Of a DNA stretch of 64,000 nucleotides, positions 38,284-47,615 are shown piece by piece. The DNA comes from Rubrobacter marinus. Its GTDB lineage: Bacteria > Actinomycetota > Rubrobacteria > Rubrobacterales > Rubrobacteraceae. The position numbers and the translations under genes are program-made. Positions within the stretch are counted from its first letter, which is position 1. Each line of letters starts with the position of its first letter. The notes below the pieces were generated by a model. That model was not told where the DNA came from. It saw only the letters and a list, made by a program, of their open reading frames with translations, and did no database searches. The stretch lies in assembly GCF_011492965.1 (NCBI RefSeq), contig NZ_CP045121.1:2728001-2792000 (forward strand), given 5' to 3'.

Positions 38284-40839
38284 ATGAAGCTGAGGCGTTT
38301 CTACAACCTGTCCCTGCGGAACCTCGGCGCCAGGCTCCAGCGCACGCTCCTGACGACCGTCGGGATCGTGCTCGGCGTCGGCATCGTCTTCGGGGTCATA
38401 ACGCTCTCGGACACGATGTCCGGCGCTTTCAGGGAGCTCTTCTCCCGCGCCTACGGAGCCGCCGACCTGACGGTGACGGCGGCGGGCGGGAACGGTCCGT
38501 TCGACGAGGGAGTGCTCGAAGAGGTGCGCGCCACAAGGGACGTCGGATCGGCGGCTCCCAGGCTCTCCCAGCCGGCCTCCCTGCTGCTCGGGGGGACGGA
38601 CGAGCGGGGGCTGCCGGAGGTGCGGAGCATGCGCGTCTTCGGGGTCGAGCCCGAGACGGCGGCGCTCGCCACCGGCTTCGAGCTCGCCGGGGGCAGATAC
38701 CCCAGAGAAGGGTCAGAGGTCGCGCTAGATGGCAACTCGGCCGAGTCGCTCGGGGCGCGCCCGGGCGACGAGATCAGGATCGGGACGGCCCAGGGGCCGG
38801 TCGAGCTCACGGTGGTGGGCACGCTCAGGATACCCGGGGGCTCCTTCGGCGGGGTCTCGTTCGGGATGATGCCGCTCCCCGAGGCTCAGGAGGTCTTCGA
38901 CAAGCCCGGCAAGATCACGGGCATCGCCGTAGAGGCGACGGACGACGGCGCGGTCGCGGCGCTCCAGGGGAGGCTCGACGACGGGCTCGGGGAGGGGTTG
39001 CAGGCCGAGAGGAGCGAGACGCGAACCTCGCAGGTCGACTCGCAGTTTCAGGCCTTCAGGATAGCGCTGCTCTTCTTCGCCGGGACCGCGCTCTTCGTCG
39101 GGGCGTTCCTCGTCTTCAACGCCCTCTCGATGACCGTGCTTGAGCGGACGCGCGAGCTCGGGATGCTGCGCGCTCTGGGGGCGACGCGGGCGATGATCTC
39201 GCGCTCCGTGATCCTGGAGGCGATGGTCCTCGGGCTTATAGGATCGGTCCTCGGCCTCCTCCTGGGCTACGGGATGGCGAAGGGCCTCGTCTACCTCTTC
39301 GGCCGGGCCTTCCGCTTCGAGGTGACGCAGCTCTCCCTCTCCCCCTTCGCCCTCGTCGCCGCCGTCGTCGTCGGCCTGCTCGTGACGGTCCTCGCGGCCC
39401 TCTACCCGGCCCTGCGCGCCGGGAGGGTGAGCCCCGTCGAGGCGATGCGGGCGCGGACGGGCGGGGCCTCCGGCCGGGCGGGGCGGACCCCGATCCTCCT
39501 GCCCGTCCTGGGGCTCCTGCTCGTGGGGATCGGGGCGCCGTGGACGTACTACCTGGCGAAGAACCTCTCGACGGAGCTCGACGGGCTCTTGTACGCGTCG
39601 GGGATCGCGGGGGTCGTGGGGACGTTCCTCGGGGTCTCCCTGATCATCCCCGCGCTCGTCCGGCCGCTCGCGGCGCTCTTCTCCCCCTTCTTGAGGCTCC
39701 TCTTCGGGGTCGAGGGGAAGATGGCGGCGACGAACGCGACGAGAAACCGGGGGCGGACGGCACTGACGGCCTCGGCGCTGATGGTCGGGATCTCGCTCGT
39801 CGTGGCCTTCAGCGCCCTCGGCGGGAGCGTGCTCGGCTCGATCCGGGCGTACCTCGAAGGCTCGCTCGGCAGCGACTTCGTCGTGCAGCCGGCGAACTCG
39901 GATTTCGACGTGACCTTTTCGGGGAAGCTCGAGGAGGCAGTCGCCCGCGTGCCGGGCGTGGCGGAGACGACCGGCATCGCCACCACGATCCGGCGCGACG
40001 GGCGGGAGGTGAGCGTGGTGCTCGGCGTGGACGAGCGCTACCCCGAAATCTTCCGCCTCAACATCGACGGCGGCACCGACGCCTTCTCGGCGCTCGACGA
40101 GGGCGGGGCCCTCGTCGGCTCGCAGCTCGCCGAGAAGCGCGGGCTGGAGGCCGGCTCCACCGTCGAGCTGCAGGGCATCCGGGGGACGCGGGAGTATGCC
40201 GTCGCCGGGATCGTCGAGAACGATCTGCTCGCCGCGGGCACCGGGGTGTACGTCTCGAAGGAGACGATGGCCCGCGACTTCGGGGTGGACTCCGACGGCT
40301 TTCTCGCCATAAAAGCCGAGCCGGGCGCCGACCGGGGGGAGATCGGTAGGGAGGTCGGGGCGGTCTTGAAGGACTACCCGCAGCTCACGCTCTACTCCAA
40401 CGCCGAGTGGAAGGAGCAGATAGAGAGCGACTTCAACCGCCAGTACGTGTTCTTCTACGCCATCATGGGCGTCTCCGTCGCCGTCTCCGCCTTCGGGGTC
40501 GTCAACACCCTCTCCATGAGCGTCTTCGAGCGGACGCGGGAGATCGGCATCCTGCGCGCCATCGGCACGACGCGCTTCCAGGTCGGCCGGCTCATCATCG
40601 ACGAGGGCGTCGTCATAAGCCTCATCGGGTGTACCGTGGGGATCGTGGTGGGCTCCCTGCTCGGCTACCTCTTCGTCCTGGGCTCGTCGGCGGGCGGCTT
40701 CGAGGTCGCCTTCTACTACCCGCAGATACCGGCGATCCTGGCGCTCGTCTCGGGTCTTTTTATAGGAGTCTTCGCCGGGCTCCTCCCCGCCCGCTCCGCG
40801 GCGAGGACGAACATCGTCGAGGCCGTTCAGTACGAGTGA
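38284..40839 (+). CDS. MacB/FtsX-family ABC transporter permease (duplicated FtsX core)
   Basis: 851 residues with two repeats of the plan MacB-periplasmic-core domain plus FtsX domain. Repeat 1: LRNLGARLQRTLLTTVGIVLG helix, extracellular domain, then NALSMTVLERTRELGMLRALGAT; repeat 2: ATNATRNRGRTALTASALMVG helix, extracellular domain, then NTLSMSVFERTREIGILRAIGTT. Ten membrane segments are predicted. Partners the ATPase at 37041-37790. Likely extrudes lipids, lipoproteins or antibiotics or signals across the membrane; cargo unknown. Start ATG 38284 has a weak ribosome-binding site. Confidence 0.88.
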   Translation: MKLRRFYNLSLRNLGARLQRTLLTTVGIVLGVGIVFGVITLSDTMSGAFRELFSRAYGAADLTVTAAGGNGPFDEGVLEEVRATRDVGSAAPRLSQPASLLLGGTDERGLPEVRSMRVFGVEPETAALATGFELAGGRYPREGSEVALDGNSAESLGARPGDEIRIGTAQGPVELTVVGTLRIPGGSFGGVSFGMMPLPEAQEVFDKPGKITGIAVEATDDGAVAALQGRLDDGLGEGLQAERSETRTSQVDSQFQAFRIALLFFAGTALFVGAFLVFNALSMTVLERTRELGMLRALGATRAMISRSVILEAMVLGLIGSVLGLLLGYGMAKGLVYLFGRAFRFEVTQLSLSPFALVAAVVVGLLVTVLAALYPALRAGRVSPVEAMRARTGGASGRAGRTPILLPVLGLLLVGIGAPWTYYLAKNLSTELDGLLYASGIAGVVGTFLGVSLIIPALVRPLAALFSPFLRLLFGVEGKMAATNATRNRGRTALTASALMVGISLVVAFSALGGSVLGSIRAYLEGSLGSDFVVQPANSDFDVTFSGKLEEAVARVPGVAETTGIATTIRRDGREVSVVLGVDERYPEIFRLNIDGGTDAFSALDEGGALVGSQLAEKRGLEAGSTVELQGIRGTREYAVAGIVENDLLAAGTGVYVSKETMARDFGVDSDGFLAIKAEPGADRGEIGREVGAVLKDYPQLTLYSNAEWKEQIESDFNRQYVFFYAIMGVSVAVSAFGVVNTLSMSVFERTREIGILRAIGTTRFQVGRLIIDEGVVISLIGCTVGIVVGSLLGYLFVLGSSAGGFEVAFYYPQIPAILALVSGLFIGVFAGLLPARSAARTNIVEAVQYE

Positions 40840-40928
40840 CGAAGCAGTCGGGTCTCACGCGTCGCAGTTAGGGAGCGCGGTGCCCTTTGTATACTCCTCC
40901 CAGGTCCAGCGTACCGGAGGAAGCGCAA

Positions 40929-41495
40929 ATGGAGACGCAAGTAGAGGCACGGGCAACGCGGCGGCTCTTCACGGCGGACGAGTTCCACAAGATGGCCGAG
41001 GCCGGGATACTACACGAGGACGACCGGATCGAGCTCATCGAGGGGGAATTGATCGAGATGGCCGCCATAGGCACGAGGCACTTCGCGTGCGTCAACACGC
41101 TCACTAGACTGCTGGTCCGAACCGTCGGCGATGCGGCCATCGTCAGCGTGCAGAACCCTGTGGCGCTGCGCAGCGATTCGGAGCCGCAGCCGGACCTCGT
41201 GGTGCTCGAGGGCAAGGACTACAGAGATGCCTTGCCCGGCCCGGAGGATGTGCTCTTGCTGATCGAGGTCTCCGACACGACGCTGAGGTACGACCGGGAG
41301 ACGAAGCTCCCCCTCTACGCCCGTTCGGGAGTACGGGAGGCGTGGATCGTCGACCTGAACAACGGGGCGGTGGAGCGGCACACGGAACCCTTCGAGAGCG
41401 GCTACCGACACGTCCGGCGGGCCGGCAAGAGGGGGTCGCTCGCCTCCGAAGTGCTCCCGGAGATCACGCTGAAGGTCGACGATCTCGTCGGCTGA
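40929..41495 (+). CDS. Uma2-family (DUF820) PD-(D/E)xK nuclease-like protein
   Basis: 188 residues. The Uma2 fold shows FTADEFHKMAEAGILHEDDRIELIEGELIEMA at the N-terminus, then PQPDLVVLEG (catalytic Asp), LLLIEVSDTTLRYDRETKLPLYA (Glu and Lys), and VREAWIVDLN. Such proteins are abundant in cyanobacteria and Actinomycetota and are thought to be restriction-type nucleases, role unproven. ATG 40929 is preceded by GGAGGAA, and TATACT lies at about 40890. Monocistronic. Confidence 0.85.
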   Translation: METQVEARATRRLFTADEFHKMAEAGILHEDDRIELIEGELIEMAAIGTRHFACVNTLTRLLVRTVGDAAIVSVQNPVALRSDSEPQPDLVVLEGKDYRDALPGPEDVLLLIEVSDTTLRYDRETKLPLYARSGVREAWIVDLNNGAVERHTEPFESGYRHVRRAGKRGSLASEVLPEITLKVDDLVG

Positions 41496-41547
41496 TTGAT
41501 GATTGTCCGTTTGCGGGTCCGACCTGCTCGACGGCCTTGTCGATAAG

Positions 41548-42720
41548 TTACGACCGCTCCAGGATCGCGCACTTGAGGTAGCGGGTCTCGGGGATCGTGA
41601 GGACCTCCGGGTGGTCGGAGGACTGCCCGCGCCACTCGCGGATGCGCATGGTCCGTCCGGCGTCGGCGGCGGCCGAGCGCAGGGTCTCCTCCATGGTCTC
41701 GCGCGAGAAGTGGTAGGAGCAGGAGCAGGTGACGAGGACGCCGCCCGGCGCGAGCATCTTCATGGCGCGCAGGTTGATCTCCTTGTAGGCGCGCGTCGCC
41801 CTGGGGACCTCGCGCCTCGTCTTGGCGAAGGCCGGCGGGTCCAGGATCACGGCGTCGTAGACCTCTCCCGCGTCGGAGCGCTCCCTGAGCAGGTCGAAGG
41901 CGCTCGCCCTCGTGCAGGTCAGGTTCTCGAGGCCGTTCAACTCGGCGTTGCGCCGGGCGGCGTCGAGGGCGCCGCCGCTCGAATCCACCGCCTCCACCCG
42001 CTCCGCCGTGCGCGCGGCGTGCAGGGCGAAGCCGCCGGCGTAGGTGAAGACGTCGAGGACCCTTGCGGCGCCCTCGACGTACCGGGCGGCGGCCATGTGA
42101 TTCTCGCGCTGGTCGAGAAAGGAGCCGGTCTTCTGGCCCGTGGCGAGGCGCGCCTCGTATCGGATCGGCCCCTCGCGCGCGACGACGAGGTCCGGGACCT
42201 CGCCGGAGAGCGCCCGTACCCCGACGGGCAGGCCCTCCTTTTTGCGGGAGGCGGCATCCCCCCGGAGGAGGACGCCGGCGGGGGCGGTCAGGTCCCCCAG
42301 GGCGGGCAGGATCCAGGCGAGGCGCCTCTCGACGGCCGCTGAGCCTATCTGGAGGACGAGGTAGTCGCCGTAGCGGTCGACGACGAGGCCGGGGAGGCCG
42401 TCGGCCTCGGAGTGGACGAGGCGGTAGGCGTCGGCGTCTATCCCCAGGGACTCGCGGTAGGCCAGCGCTCTCTCAATGCGGCCGCGGAACCAGGCCTCGT
42501 CCGTCTCCTCGTCCTCGCGGGTTGCGATGCGCAGGGAGATCTCGCTATGGGGGTTGTAGAAGGCGCGTCCCAGGGAGCGGCCCGCCCGGTCGGTCACGCG
42601 GACCACGTCGCCCGTCTCGCCCTCGGCCTCGGCTACGTCGGAGCGGTAGATCCAGGGGTGTCCGGCCCTCGCCCGCGCGGCGCCCTTGCCCTTGAGTACC
42701 GCCCGTCCCGTCGTCTGCAT
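41548..42720 (-). CDS. Class I SAM-dependent rRNA methyltransferase, RlmI/RlmK type
   Basis: 390 residues: an N-terminal PUA domain (RAVLKGKGAARARAGHPWIYRSDV), an EEHEE-like middle domain, and a Rossmann methyltransferase with LDVFTYAGGFALHAARTAERVEAVDSS read in parts, catalytic-pocket motif ILDPPAFAKTR and CSCSYHFSRETMEE. This is the 23S rRNA 5-methylcytosine (C1962) methyltransferase family. The SCS motif holds the candidate catalytic cysteines. ATG 42720 follows AGGAGCGGC. Divergent from crtI. Confidence 0.87.
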   Translation of the reverse strand: MQTTGRAVLKGKGAARARAGHPWIYRSDVAEAEGETGDVVRVTDRAGRSLGRAFYNPHSEISLRIATREDEETDEAWFRGRIERALAYRESLGIDADAYRLVHSEADGLPGLVVDRYGDYLVLQIGSAAVERRLAWILPALGDLTAPAGVLLRGDAASRKKEGLPVGVRALSGEVPDLVVAREGPIRYEARLATGQKTGSFLDQRENHMAAARYVEGAARVLDVFTYAGGFALHAARTAERVEAVDSSGGALDAARRNAELNGLENLTCTRASAFDLLRERSDAGEVYDAVILDPPAFAKTRREVPRATRAYKEINLRAMKMLAPGGVLVTCSCSYHFSRETMEETLRSAAADAGRTMRIREWRGQSSDHPEVLTIPETRYLKCAILERS

Positions 42721-42834
42721 GCCGCTCCTGTGCTCTCCTTTACCCGTCCGCGCGGCCCTCCCTGCTAGGATCGCGTGGGTATACTCAATATATCGCCCTT
42801 CTCGGGCGGGACCTGCGGAGAGAGGCGGACGGAT

Positions 42835-44396
42835 TTGACCACGACTACGGGGCCTTCGACAACGAGTGCTGTGCGTCCGGGCAAGCGGGTCGCGGTCGTG
42901 GGGGCCGGGATGGGCGGTCTCGCAGCGGCGATCCGGCTGAGGCTCATGGGCTTCGAGGTCGACGTCTTCGAGAAGAACGGCCAGATCGGGGGCCGCGTGG
43001 GGCGCCTCGAGGAGGCCGGCTTCACGTTCGACACGGGCCCGACCCTCCTCCTCATGACCGACGTCTACCGCGACCTCTTCAGGGAGGCCGGACGGAACCT
43101 GGACGACGAGATCGACCTGATGCCGCTCGACCCGAACTACCGGGTCCACTTCGGGGACGGCGACTCCATAAAGGTCTCCTCGAACCTCCCCACCCTCATC
43201 CCGGAGCTCGAGCGCGTGGAGCCGGGCGTCACGCCCCGCTTCTACCGCTTCATGGAGGACGCGTGCCTGAAGTACCGCCTGGGGCGCAGCGAGTTCGTCG
43301 AGCGCGACTTCGAGGGGGCCGGGGACTTCTTCGGGCCGCGCAACCTGAGGCTCCTCCTCAAGACGAAGGCCGTGAACAACTACTACAAGTCCGTCTCCCG
43401 CTTCTTCCGGACGGACAAGCTGCGCCAGACGTTCTCGTTCCAGACCATGTACCTCGGCCTCTCCCCTTCGAGGCGCCGGCGGTCTACGCCCTCCTCCCCT
43501 ACACCGAGCTCGCCGAGGATGGGCTCTGGTTCCCGCGGGGGGGCATGTACGAGATCGTGCTTGCGATGGGGAGGCTCGCGGGGGACCTCGGGGTCGGGAT
43601 ACACCTGAACAGCGCGGTCGAGGAGATCGTGGTCGACGGCGGCCGGGCGAGCGGGGTGCGCGTGAACGGCGAGGCCCACTCCGCCGACGCGGTGCTCGCG
43701 AACGCGGACCTGCCGTACGTCTACCGCAAGCTCCTGCCGAGCGCGGCGGGGACGAGGGACTTCCGGTTCAAGCTGAGGAAGCGCGAGAAGCTCCTGTACA
43801 CCGCCTCGTCCTTCATGATGTACCTCGGGCTCGACCGCGAGCTCGACCACCTCTCGCACCACAACGTGTATCTCTCGTCGCGCTACGAGGAGAACTTCCG
43901 CCAGATCTTCGACGAGCGCCGCCTCCCCGACGACCCGTCCTTCTACACGAACGTCCCCTCCCGCACCGACCGCAACGCCGCCCCCGAAGGGATGGAGTCG
44001 CTCTACGTCCTCGTCCCCACCCCGCACCTCGGCGAGAACGTCGATTGGGAGAAGGAAGGTCCGGCTTTCAAGGAGAAGATGTACGACCTCATAGAGGAAA
44101 AGGCGGGCATCCCGGACCTCCGCAGCCACGTGGCGTACGAGAAGATCAAGACGCCCCAGGACTGGCTCTCGGACTACAACCTCGAGGAGGGCGCGGCGTT
44201 CGGGCTCGGGCACGGCATCTTCCAGGTCGGCTACTTCCGCCCGCCGATGGTCTCCAAGGCCGTCCCGAACCTTTACTTCGTCGGCGCGAGCACGCGTCCG
44301 GGGACCGGCGTGCCGCTCGTGACCATAGGGGCGAAGCTCGTCGCCGGGCGCATGGGGCGGGAGCTTCTCGGTAGCACCTCGGCGGTCGGGGTCTAG
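42835..44396 (+). pseudogene. crtI: Phytoene desaturase CrtI, one frameshift
   Basis: About 520 residues when repaired. The FAD dinucleotide site is RVAVVGAGMGGLAAAIRL, the substrate region includes GFTFDTGPTLLLM, and the C-terminus has the CrtI signature FVGASTRPGTGVPLVTIGAKLVAGRM. It introduces double bonds into phytoene to make lycopene-type carotenes. One C is missing in a CCCC run near 43463-43466 (frame changes between YLGLSP and FEAPAVYALLPYTELAEDG). Start TTG 42835 has GAGAGAGG ten bases upstream; a TATACT box is at 42780-42785. It overlaps nothing and precedes crtB by five bases. Number of desaturations cannot be read. Confidence 0.88.
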
Positions 44397-44401
44397 GGAT
44401 C

Positions 44402-45358
44402 GTGCGCCTCGACCCGGCGAAGGACGGGCCGCTCGCGGGCGCCGACCTGACCCTCGCCGGGTGCTACGAGCTCTGCCGCCGCATACACAAGGCTCACAGC
44501 CGGACCTACTACTTCTCGACGAGCCTCTTTCCGAAGGAGGTCCGGCCGCACGTCCACGCCCTCTACGGCTTCATGCGCTACGCCGACGAGATCGTGGACA
44601 ACCCCGGCGCCACCTCCCTGGAGGAGCAGCTCTCGGGCCTCGAGGCGTTCGAGGCGGAGACCCTCGCGGCGGTCCGCGGCGAGCCCGTCCCGAACCCCGT
44701 CTTGCGCGCCTTCGCGAGCACCGTGAACGGGCGCGGCATCGGGACGCACCTGATCTCGGCGTTCATGCGCAGCATGAAGATGGACACCCACGTCTTCCGC
44801 TACGAGACCTACGAGGACTTGCAGGCCTACACCTACGGCAGCGCAGCCGTCGTCGGCCTCATGATGTGCCGCGTCGTCGGGGCGGAACACGAGGAGGCGG
44901 CCCCCCACGCGGAGGCTCTGGGCGTCGCGATGCAGCTCACCAACTTCCTCAGGGACGTCGGGGAGGACTGGGCGCGCGGGCGCGTCTACCTGCCGGTGGA
45001 GGACCTGAAGCGCTTCGGGTACGGCGAGGAGGAGCTCGGGCGCGGCGTGATCGACGGCAGGTTCGTGGCGCTGATGCGCCTCGAGATGGCCCGGGCGCGC
45101 GAGCTCTACGCCTTCGCCCACGAGGGGATGAAGTACATCCCGCGCGGGCGCCGCTACCCCGTCGTCGTGGCGCTGGAGCTCTACGCTGCGATCCTGGACC
45201 GCATAGAAGCCTCCGGGTACGACGTCTTCACCCGCCGCGCCGAGACCTCCTTCCCCCACAAGCTCAGGGTCGCCGCCGCCGTGGCGGCCCGGGACCCGGG
45301 CGAGATCCCCGCCCGGCTGCGGCCCGGGTCCGCCGCGAGCACCCCGGCCGCGAGGTAG
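44402..45358 (+). CDS. crtB: Phytoene synthase CrtB
   Basis: 318 residues, squalene/phytoene synthase family. Condenses two geranylgeranyl diphosphates to phytoene. Substrate-binding and first Asp-rich motif appear in SRTYYFSTSLFPKEVR and YGFMRYADEIVD; the second Asp-rich motif in MQLTNFLRDVGEDWARGRVYLP. GTG 44402 begins five bases after the crtI stop, so the two are co-translated. Together with crtI gives the red C40 carotene backbone; later-step enzymes are not in the window. Confidence 0.93.
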   Translation: MRLDPAKDGPLAGADLTLAGCYELCRRIHKAHSRTYYFSTSLFPKEVRPHVHALYGFMRYADEIVDNPGATSLEEQLSGLEAFEAETLAAVRGEPVPNPVLRAFASTVNGRGIGTHLISAFMRSMKMDTHVFRYETYEDLQAYTYGSAAVVGLMMCRVVGAEHEEAAPHAEALGVAMQLTNFLRDVGEDWARGRVYLPVEDLKRFGYGEEELGRGVIDGRFVALMRLEMARARELYAFAHEGMKYIPRGRRYPVVVALELYAAILDRIEASGYDVFTRRAETSFPHKLRVAAAVAARDPGEIPARLRPGSAASTPAAR

Positions 45359-45390
45359 GAAAAGAAACATACTTTTAATGCTTTTTTGTG

Positions 45391-45418
45391 TTGCGCGTCA
45401 CATCGATGCGTGTATAGT
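45391..45418 (+). promoter_or_regulatory. Promoter of the betaine-synthesis operon
   Basis: TTGCGC at 45391-45396, 16-base spacer, TATAGT at 45413-45418, in an A/T-rich patch just after crtB. It gives a leader of about 240 bases before the first methyltransferase. Confidence 0.55.
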
Positions 45419-45446
45419 ATGCGCCATGCTTTGAAAGGAAGAGGGC

Positions 45447-45605
45447 ATGAGGGGCGCAGAACGCGTCGAGAAGAGCGGCGAAACATTTAATGCGCGCCCG
45501 GCTTCGCATGCCGGACGCATAGGGAAGCATCATGGGGACGGAGAGACGGTGGGTCCTCCGTCGCGTCGCGTATGTCCGGCTTCGGGGGGAGGTCCTGGGG
45601 CGTAG
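45447..45605 (+). CDS. Possible 52-codon leader ORF in a structured 5' leader
   Basis: An ATG with GGAAGAGG just upstream opens 52 codons inside the 240-base leader of the glycine methyltransferase gene. The peptide is basic and Gly/Pro/Arg-rich with no recognisable domain. The region also contains a hairpin around 45494-45524 (GCCCGGC...GCCGGAC) and another near 45540-45570. It could be a regulatory leader peptide or simply part of a structured RNA. The rest of the 304-base gap 45359-45662 holds the promoter above and the ribosome-binding site of the next gene. Confidence 0.35.
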   Translation: MRGAERVEKSGETFNARPASHAGRIGKHHGDGETVGPPSRRVCPASGGGPGA

Positions 45606-45662
45606 GGGGCACCGGTATTGAGAAGATCATCATGTTCTGTCTCAAGAGGGGAGAAAACACCC

Positions 45663-46499
45663 GTGACCGCTCACGAGCGGCAATCGTTTGGTGACGATCC
45701 GGTCAAGGTAAGGGAGACCGACCACTACAGGATCGAGTACATAAAGAGCTTCGTCGAGAAGTGGGACGAGCTTATCGACTGGGGCTCTCGCGCCGAGAGC
45801 GAGGGCGACTTCTTTATCCGCCAGCTCAAGGAGCGCGGGGCGAGGCGGATCCTCGACGTCGCGACCGGGACCGGCTTCCACTCCGTCAGGCTGTTGAACG
45901 AGGGCTTCGAGGTGGTGAGCGTCGACGGGAGCGCCGCGATGCTCGCCAAGGCGTTCGAGAACGGCCTGGAGCACGGGGGGCACATCCTGAGGACGGTACT
46001 TGCGGACTGGCGCTTCCTCAACCGGGACGTGCACGGCGAGTTCGACGCGATCATCTGCCTCGGCAACTCCTTCACGCACCTCTTCTCCGAGCACGACCGG
46101 AGAAAGACCCTCGCCGAGTTCTACGCGATGCTCCGCCACGACGGCGTCCTGATCCTGGACCAGCGCAACTACGACGCCATCCTGGACGGCGACTACGAGG
46201 CGAGCCACACGTACTACTACTGCGGCGAGGCGGTCGACGCCGCGCCGGAGCACGTGGACGAGGGGCTCGCGAGGTTCCGCTACGGCTTCCCGGACGGCTC
46301 GGTCTACCACCTGAACATGTTCCCCCTGCGCAAGGAGTACACCCGCCGCCTCATGCGCGAGGTCGGCTTCCAGCGCGTCGAGACCTACGGGGACTTCCAG
46401 CAGTCCTACCGCGAGGACGGGCCGGACGGCCCTGACTTCTTCGTCCACGTCGCCGAGAAACTCTACGTCGAGGGCGGGGGGGCAGCAGATGAGCGGTAG
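45663..46499 (+). CDS. Glycine/sarcosine N-methyltransferase (GSMT)
   Basis: 278 residues. Catalyses the first two SAM-dependent methylations of glycine to sarcosine and dimethylglycine in betaine synthesis. The N-terminus FGDDPVKVRETDHYRIEYIK and KWDELIDWGSRAESEGDFF match halophile GSMT closely; the SAM site is ILDVATGTGFHSVRLL, followed by ICLGNSFTHLFSEHDRR. Start GTG 45663 has AGGGGAGA nine bases upstream; an earlier in-frame TTG is less likely. It overlaps the next gene by 11 bases. Product serves as compatible solute. Confidence 0.9.
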   Translation: MTAHERQSFGDDPVKVRETDHYRIEYIKSFVEKWDELIDWGSRAESEGDFFIRQLKERGARRILDVATGTGFHSVRLLNEGFEVVSVDGSAAMLAKAFENGLEHGGHILRTVLADWRFLNRDVHGEFDAIICLGNSFTHLFSEHDRRKTLAEFYAMLRHDGVLILDQRNYDAILDGDYEASHTYYYCGEAVDAAPEHVDEGLARFRYGFPDGSVYHLNMFPLRKEYTRRLMREVGFQRVETYGDFQQSYREDGPDGPDFFVHVAEKLYVEGGGAADER

Positions 46500-47325
46500 A
46501 GGATCCAGCGCGGTGAACACGGCCCGCGACTACTACAACTCCCCCGACGCCGACCGATTCTACTCGACGGTCTGGGGCGGCGAGGACATCCACGTCGGGC
46601 TGTACGAGAGCCCGGACGAGCCGATCTTCACGGCGAGCCGCAGGACGGTGGAGCGCATGGCGGCTAGCCTCCCCACCCTCGGCCCCGATAGCCGCGTCCT
46701 CGACATGGGCTCGGGCTACGGGGGCTCGGCGCGCTACCTCGCGAACGCGGCGGGCTGCCGCGTCGTCGCGCTGAACCTGAGCGAGGTCGAGAACGAGCGC
46801 GCCCGCGAGCTCAACCGCGAGAAGGGGCTGAGTGGGCTCGTGGAGGTCGTGGACGGGAGCTTCGAGGCCATCCCGTTCGGGGACGAGCACTTCGACGTGG
46901 TGTGGTCGCAGGACGCGATCCTGCACAGCGGCGAGCGCGAGACGGTCCTGCGGGAGGTGGCCCGCGTCCTCAAGCCCGGCGGCAGGTTCACCTTCACCGA
47001 CCCCATGCAGTCCGACGACTGCCCGGACGGGGTGCTCCAGCCCATCCTCGACCGCATCCATCTCGGCTCCCTCGGGAGCCCGGGCTTCTACCGCCGCGCG
47101 GCCGGCGAGGCGGGCCTGAAGGAGGTGGACTTTGAGGACCACTCCGGGCAGCTCCCCACCCACTACGCCCGCGTCCTGGAAGAGACGGAGAAGCGGGAGG
47201 ACGAGCTTCTACGGAGCGTCGACGAGGGGTACATCCGGCGGATGAAGAAGGGCCTCCGGCACTGGGTCGACGGCGGGAACAACGGGTATCTCGCGTGGGG
47301 GATCTTCCGCTTCGACGCGCCTTAG
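46489..47325 (+). CDS. Sarcosine/dimethylglycine N-methyltransferase (SDMT)
   Basis: 278 residues. Completes betaine synthesis by methylating sarcosine and dimethylglycine. N-terminus NTARDYYNSPDADRFYSTVWGGEDIHVGLY is the SDMT signature (read in parts); SAM-binding VLDMGSGYGGSARYLA and the post-motif WSQDAILHSGERETVLREVARVLKPGG are clear. Overlap with GSMT means the two are made together. Three SAM molecules are used per glycine, explaining the nearby homocysteine-recycling genes. Confidence 0.91.
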   Translation: MSGRGSSAVNTARDYYNSPDADRFYSTVWGGEDIHVGLYESPDEPIFTASRRTVERMAASLPTLGPDSRVLDMGSGYGGSARYLANAAGCRVVALNLSEVENERARELNREKGLSGLVEVVDGSFEAIPFGDEHFDVVWSQDAILHSGERETVLREVARVLKPGGRFTFTDPMQSDDCPDGVLQPILDRIHLGSLGSPGFYRRAAGEAGLKEVDFEDHSGQLPTHYARVLEETEKREDELLRSVDEGYIRRMKKGLRHWVDGGNNGYLAWGIFRFDAP

Positions 47326-47364
47326 GGGGGCCGGCGCGGGGCGCCCGGGGAGGGCTCGCGCGAG

Positions 47365-47393
47365 TTGTAAAGCGGGTCCTCCCGTGGTAGTTT
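47365..47393 (+). promoter_or_regulatory. Promoter driving the SAM-riboswitch operon
   Basis: TTGTAA (47365-47370), 17-base spacer, TAGTTT (47388-47393), ending 45 bases before the riboswitch. Confidence 0.5.
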
Positions 47394-47438
47394 CAACGGA
47401 CCAGACGCCGCGCGACGAGAGGTTCTCGGGGCGCGGCT

Positions 47439-47546
47439 CTCATCGAGAGCGGTGGAGGGACGGGCCCCGAGAAGCCGCGGCAACCGGCGAGAGTTCGGCT
47501 CTCGTGCCAGGTGCCAAATCCCGCGGAGGAGGCTCCGGAAGATGAG
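47439..47546 (+). ncRNA. SAM-I (S-box) riboswitch
   Basis: Closing helix CTCATC (47439-47444) with GATGAG (47541-47546). Between them are the conserved core pieces GAGAGCGGTGGAGGGACGGG, GAAGCCGCGGCAACC and GTGCCAGGTGCCAAATCC, in S-box order and spacing. It binds S-adenosylmethionine and turns expression off. There is no T-run terminator after it; instead CCCCT near 47570 can pair with the AGGGG ribosome-binding site near 47602-47607, so control is probably at translation. It controls the homocysteine methyltransferase/MTHFR gene and possibly metH. Confidence 0.92.
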
Positions 47547-47615
47547 GCGATGGTCTTACCTTTCCTTCCCGCCCCTTGGCATGGCTCGTTGTAGATGCAG
47601 AGAGGGGTTTGTCTT

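Noticed and set aside
45530..45600. Glycine riboswitch in the GSMT leader
   Set aside because: A GGAGAGAC element is present but the CCGAAGGGGCAA-type core and tandem aptamer are absent.
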